Assembly: GCA_031276775.1 (NCBI GenBank)
Contig: JAISML010000065.1
Coordinates: 1 to 8,880, forward strand
Reading direction: 5' to 3'
Length of the DNA: 8,880 nucleotides
DNA from: Eubacteriales Family XIII. Incertae Sedis bacterium
GTDB taxonomy: Bacteria; Bacillota; Clostridia; Peptostreptococcales; Anaerovoracaceae
Position numbers and translations under genes: made by a program. Shown here piece after piece: positions 6,286 through 8,880 of the stretch. Positions within the stretch are counted from its first letter, which is position 1. The number at the start of each line of letters is the position of its first letter. The notes beneath the pieces are model-generated. The model was not told the origin of the DNA and did not search any database. It saw nothing but the letters and a program-made list of their open reading frames with translations.

Positions 6286-7254
6286 ATGGACAAGGACAAA
6301 TTGATTTTCATGTATGAACGAATGGTTCTCATCCGAAAGTTTGAGGAGAAAGCCGCATTGCTTTTTTCACAGGGGCAATTGGCCGGCTTCCTGCACCTGT
6401 ATGTCGGCGAAGAAGCCGTCGCCGCCGGGGTTTGCGCCGCTTTGAACGAGGATGATTACATTGTCAGCACGCACAGAGGGCACGGTCATTTGATCGCCAA
6501 AGGCGGGGACGTGAACCGCATCATGGCCGAACTGTTTGGGCGGACGACGGGGTATTGCAAAGGAAAAGGCGGATCGATGCATGTGGCGGACTTTTCCAAA
6601 GGCATGCTCGGCGCCTGCGGCATTGTTGGCGGCGGCATTCCGATCGCGGTCGGCGCGGCGTTGACGGCCAAACTGAACAAAACAAAACAAATCGCGGTCA
6701 CGTTCTTCGGCGACGGCGCCTCCAACGAGGGCAGCTTTCATGAATCCGTCAATTTCGCCGCAACGCAGAACCTGCCGGTGATCTTTCTTGTGGAAAACAA
6801 CGGTTACGGCGAATTCACCCCCCAAATGAAAGCGATGCGCATCGAAAACATTGCCGATCGGGCAAAAGCTTACGGGATTCCCGGCGTGATCGTCGACGGC
6901 ATGGACGCTGCGGCGGTTTACGAAACGACGAAGATCTGGGCGGAGAAACTGCGCGCGGGCGAGGGACCGGTTCTGATCGAAGCCAAGACGCATCGAAAGT
7001 CCGGTCATTCGGAAGGGGAGCAGGCATTTCTCGGCGGTCAGGCGTACCGCATTCCCGCGGAAGAGGAACTCGCGCGGAGCATCGATCCGATCGACATTCT
7101 TCGCTCGGCGCTGATCCGCGAAAGCGGCGCGACCGAAGAAGCGCTTGCCAAAATCGAAACAGGCGCGGCCGAGGCGGTGGAGGCGGCGGTTGCCTTTGCG
7201 AAAGACAGCCCTTTTCCGTCCGAAGCCGACTTATTTGCAGATGCATGGGTTTGA
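6286..7254 (+). CDS. acoA: Thiamine-diphosphate dehydrogenase E1 alpha (acetoin/2-oxoacid type)
   Basis: Alpha subunit of a heterotetrameric E1, which with thiamine diphosphate (TPP) decarboxylates a 2-oxoacid or cleaves acetoin and passes the acyl group to lipoyl-E2. At 322 residues it is the usual size of AcoA-like E1 alpha. Motifs in order: GFLHLYVGEEAVAAGV (34-49), STHRGHGHLIAKGGD (61-75), GKGGSMH (93-99), IVGGGIPIAVGAA (113-125), the TPP/magnesium motif GDGASNEG (142-149) ending in ENN (170-172), and HRKSGHSEGE (236-245). STHRGHGHLIAKG and IADRAKAYGIPGV are closer to acetoin dehydrogenases than to classical pyruvate dehydrogenase E1 alpha (from memory of the families). Cys111 lies in LGACGIVGGG, where related proteins usually have Asn or another residue. 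It follows the permease by 53 nt and precedes E1 beta by 10 nt. Acetoin as substrate is likely but not proven; pyruvate or a branched 2-oxoacid is possible. Confidence 0.9.
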   Translation: MDKDKLIFMYERMVLIRKFEEKAALLFSQGQLAGFLHLYVGEEAVAAGVCAALNEDDYIVSTHRGHGHLIAKGGDVNRIMAELFGRTTGYCKGKGGSMHVADFSKGMLGACGIVGGGIPIAVGAALTAKLNKTKQIAVTFFGDGASNEGSFHESVNFAATQNLPVIFLVENNGYGEFTPQMKAMRIENIADRAKAYGIPGVIVDGMDAAAVYETTKIWAEKLRAGEGPVLIEAKTHRKSGHSEGEQAFLGGQAYRIPAEEELARSIDPIDILRSALIRESGATEEALAKIETGAAEAVEAAVAFAKDSPFPSEADLFADAWV

Positions 7255-7264
7255 GGAGAAGCGA

Positions 7265-8248
7265 ATGAAAAAATACTATATCAAGGCGGTGCAGGAAGCA
7301 TTGTTTGAGGAAATGGAGCGGGATCCGCGCGTGTTCCTCATGGGAGAAGACGTCAGAATCGGTTGCTTCGCCGCAACCAGAGGGCTGTGCGACACATTTG
7401 GGGAAGAACGCGTGATAGACACGCCCATCGCCGAATTGGGCGTGGCGGGCGCGGGGGTCGGCGCCGCAGCGACCGGTTCCCGTCCGATCGTCGATCTGAT
7501 GTTCGGTCAGTTTCTCATGTTGGCCTATGATCAGATATCCAACCAGGCGAATGCCATGCGATACATGTTTGGCGGGCAGACGCGCATTCCCATCGTGTAT
7601 CTTGTGCAAAACGGGACGGGACCTGCCCTTGGACCGCACCACAGCAATTCCGTGCACCCGCTGTTTATGAACATTCCGTTGGTGAAGGTCATCATGCCCT
7701 CCTGTCCCGCGGACGCCAAAGGTTTGCTGAAATCGGCGATCCGGGACGACAATCCGGTCATCTTTTTCAACCATACATCGCTTGGCGGCATGAAAGGCGA
7801 GGTTCCGGACGACGGCGCGTACCTGATCCCCATCGGCAAGGGCGACATCAAGCGGCAGGGGACGGATATTACGCTCTGCACCGTCGGCTTGATGACCAAT
7901 GTCTGTTTGGAAGCGGGTAAAATATTGGAACCCGAAGGCATCCGCGCGGAGGTGGTGGATTTGCGCTCGTTGAAGCCGTGGGACAAAGCCCTCGTATATG
8001 AGAGCGTGAAAAAGACGGGACGGTTCCTTGCGGTCGATGAGAGCTATCACACTTGCGGCGCCGGCGCCGAATGGGTGGCCTCGGTGGCGGAGGATATGTT
8101 CGAACATTTGAAATGCCCGCCGCAACGGCTTTCGGGGAAAGAAATCCCGATTCCTTTCAGCCCGGCGTTGCAAAAGTACGCAGTGCCCAATGTTGAAGCA
8201 GTTGTCGATCGGGTGAAACGAATGGTCGGCCGGGGCGCGCCGCGTTGA
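7265..8248 (+). CDS. acoB: Thiamine-diphosphate dehydrogenase E1 beta (acetoin/2-oxoacid type)
   Basis: Beta subunit of 327 residues, full length for the family; it completes the TPP site formed with E1 alpha. Visible motifs: FLMGEDV (24-30), RVIDTPIAELGVAGAGVGAA (49-68) with Glu57 as the expected TPP-activating residue, RYMFGGQ (99-105), LGPHHSNS (122-129) containing the expected active-site His, VIMPSCPADAKGLLKSAIRDDNPVIFF (142-168), and the transketolase C-terminal region VDLRSLKPWD (231-240). The segments LVQNGTGPALGPHHSNSV and FFNHTSLGG differ from the usual RxPxGxGxxxAQHSQS and EHKxLY forms, so the pocket may be altered. RBS GAGGAG (7253-7258) overlaps the E1 alpha stop, implying coupling. 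The annotation follows the E1 alpha call; the substrate is uncertain. Confidence 0.9.
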   Translation: MKKYYIKAVQEALFEEMERDPRVFLMGEDVRIGCFAATRGLCDTFGEERVIDTPIAELGVAGAGVGAAATGSRPIVDLMFGQFLMLAYDQISNQANAMRYMFGGQTRIPIVYLVQNGTGPALGPHHSNSVHPLFMNIPLVKVIMPSCPADAKGLLKSAIRDDNPVIFFNHTSLGGMKGEVPDDGAYLIPIGKGDIKRQGTDITLCTVGLMTNVCLEAGKILEPEGIRAEVVDLRSLKPWDKALVYESVKKTGRFLAVDESYHTCGAGAEWVASVAEDMFEHLKCPPQRLSGKEIPIPFSPALQKYAVPNVEAVVDRVKRMVGRGAPR

Positions 8249-8366
8249 CGGAAAGCACAGCGCACGGTGAGGATGATTGCGTTCGGCATACGGCAGTCTG
8301 CAATACGGAATGTGAGCCGGGGAAAGCAGCCGGTTCGGAGTGAAACAAGGACAGAGAGGTACAGTG
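8249..8366. other. Intra-operon gap between E1 beta and E2
   Basis: 118 nt without a credible gene, much longer than the other gaps in this operon. ATTGC (8276-8280) can pair with GCAAT (8300-8304) around a long loop. AGCCGG occurs twice in direct orientation (8315-8320 and 8328-8333). No promoter consensus and no T-run terminator are visible. E2 is preceded by AGAGAGG at 8353-8359, 7 nt before its ATG. Confidence 0.5.
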
Positions 8367-8880
8367 ATGGCAAAAACACCGATATATATGCCCAAATTCG
8401 GGATGACGATGACCCGCGCGGAGATCACGGGGTGGTATGTGAAAGAAGGCGACAAAGTTACGGCCGGCATGCCGATTCTTTCCATTGAAACGGAGAAGAC
8501 CAATGTGGACGTCGAAGCGCCCGCCGACGGCTATGTGACAAAGCCTCTTTTTGCGGAAGGGGACGAAGCGGAAGTCGGCGCGATCCTTCTTTATGTCGCG
8601 GAGACGCTTGAAGAGGCGCGATCCGAAAGCGATGCGGACGGCACGGCCGTCGGGGAACCGCAACCCGGGCAGGCGCCGGTTTTGACGGAAACGGTTCCGG
8701 CGGAAGGGGAAGCGCTTTCGGGGATTCGGAAAAGAATTGCGGAGAATATGCGCGCGAGTCTCCAAAACAGCGCGCAGCTCACGCACATGCGGACGGTGGA
8801 AGCGGATGCGTTTTGCGCGTGGAAAGAATCGCTTTCGGGGGTGTCTTTGACGGATCTGTTCGTGAAACAGTTCGCGGTCG
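8367..8880 (+). CDS. acoC: Dihydrolipoamide acyltransferase E2 (partial, 3' end outside window)
   Basis: The first 171 residues of the E2 core of the complex, which takes the acyl group from E1 on a lipoyl arm and transfers it to CoA. Residues about 4-79 are a lipoyl domain: MPKFGMTM at the start, GWYVKEGDKV, and the lipoylation motif IETEKTNVDVEAP with Lys44 as the predicted lipoyl site. Residues 80-116 are an acidic Ala/Pro/Glu-rich linker. The 2-oxoacid dehydrogenase acyltransferase domain then begins at LSGIRKRIAENM (117-128), continuing QLTHMRTVEADAF. The E3/E1-binding domain normally found between these two is absent. The catalytic HxxxD motif would lie beyond the window end. RBS AGAGAGG is 7 nt upstream; GTG at 8364 is a possible but less likely start. 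The acyl group is not determined. Confidence 0.88.
   Translation, partial: MAKTPIYMPKFGMTMTRAEITGWYVKEGDKVTAGMPILSIETEKTNVDVEAPADGYVTKPLFAEGDEAEVGAILLYVAETLEEARSESDADGTAVGEPQPGQAPVLTETVPAEGEALSGIRKRIAENMRASLQNSAQLTHMRTVEADAFCAWKESLSGVSLTDLFVKQFAV

Noticed and set aside
6815..8503. 562-codon open frame on the minus strand
   Set aside because: It lies opposite E1 alpha, E1 beta and E2, has low-complexity proline/arginine runs and no domain; it is a shadow of GC-rich coding sequence.

Overview
The window holds the 3' end of a ribosomal RNA operon (23S tail, a spacer of about 100 nt, and 5S, closed by an intrinsic terminator), followed on the same strand by seven-gene-scale accessory or catabolic content that is tightly packed and has no mobile elements, tRNAs or CRISPR arrays. 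All supported genes are on the + strand. The base composition looks moderately GC-rich. Shine-Dalgarno sequences are strong (AAGGGAGG, GGAGG, GAGGAG). The regulator is a PucR/CdaR-type protein and the transporter is of the NupOPQ type. Together these point to an anaerobic or facultative bacterium of the Bacillota or a similar lineage, but no marker here fixes the phylum.

Region by region: 1-326 is the 23S 3' end, including the sarcin-ricin loop. 327-425 is a spacer with two hairpins. 426-543 is 5S rRNA and 553-588 is the rrn terminator. 619-2241 encodes a 540-residue PucR-family regulator that starts only 30 nt after the terminator T-run. 2242-2655 is a 414-nt gap that is far from empty: it has a weak hairpin with a short T-run, an inverted repeat, a good extended -10 promoter (TTTAAA, 17 nt, TGATATACT), and a transcribed leader of about 180 nt that folds into several hairpins ahead of a strong RBS. 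2656-6232 encodes a fused double-NBD ABC ATPase and two BPD_transp_2 permeases, matching the nucleoside importer NupO, NupP and NupQ. 6286-8880 encodes E1 alpha, E1 beta and the first 171 residues of E2 of a thiamine-diphosphate 2-oxoacid/acetoin dehydrogenase complex. The window ends inside E2.

How the genes may work together: the close spacing, the single obvious promoter and the lack of internal terminators suggest one transcript from about 2477 through the transporter into the dehydrogenase genes. The PucR-type protein is the likely local regulator. The simplest reading (inference) is a catabolic module in which a nucleoside-like or other small solute is imported and its carbon reaches acyl-CoA through the dehydrogenase complex. 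The substrate is not determined by the sequence.

The most interesting points are: the structured leader, with a possible anti-Shine-Dalgarno switch; the missing substrate-binding lipoprotein gene; the pairing of a purine-regulator and nucleoside-type transporter with an acetoin-type dehydrogenase; an E2 without the usual E3/E1-binding domain; and a perfect 10-bp inverted repeat inside the regulator gene whose half-site recurs upstream of the transporter promoter.
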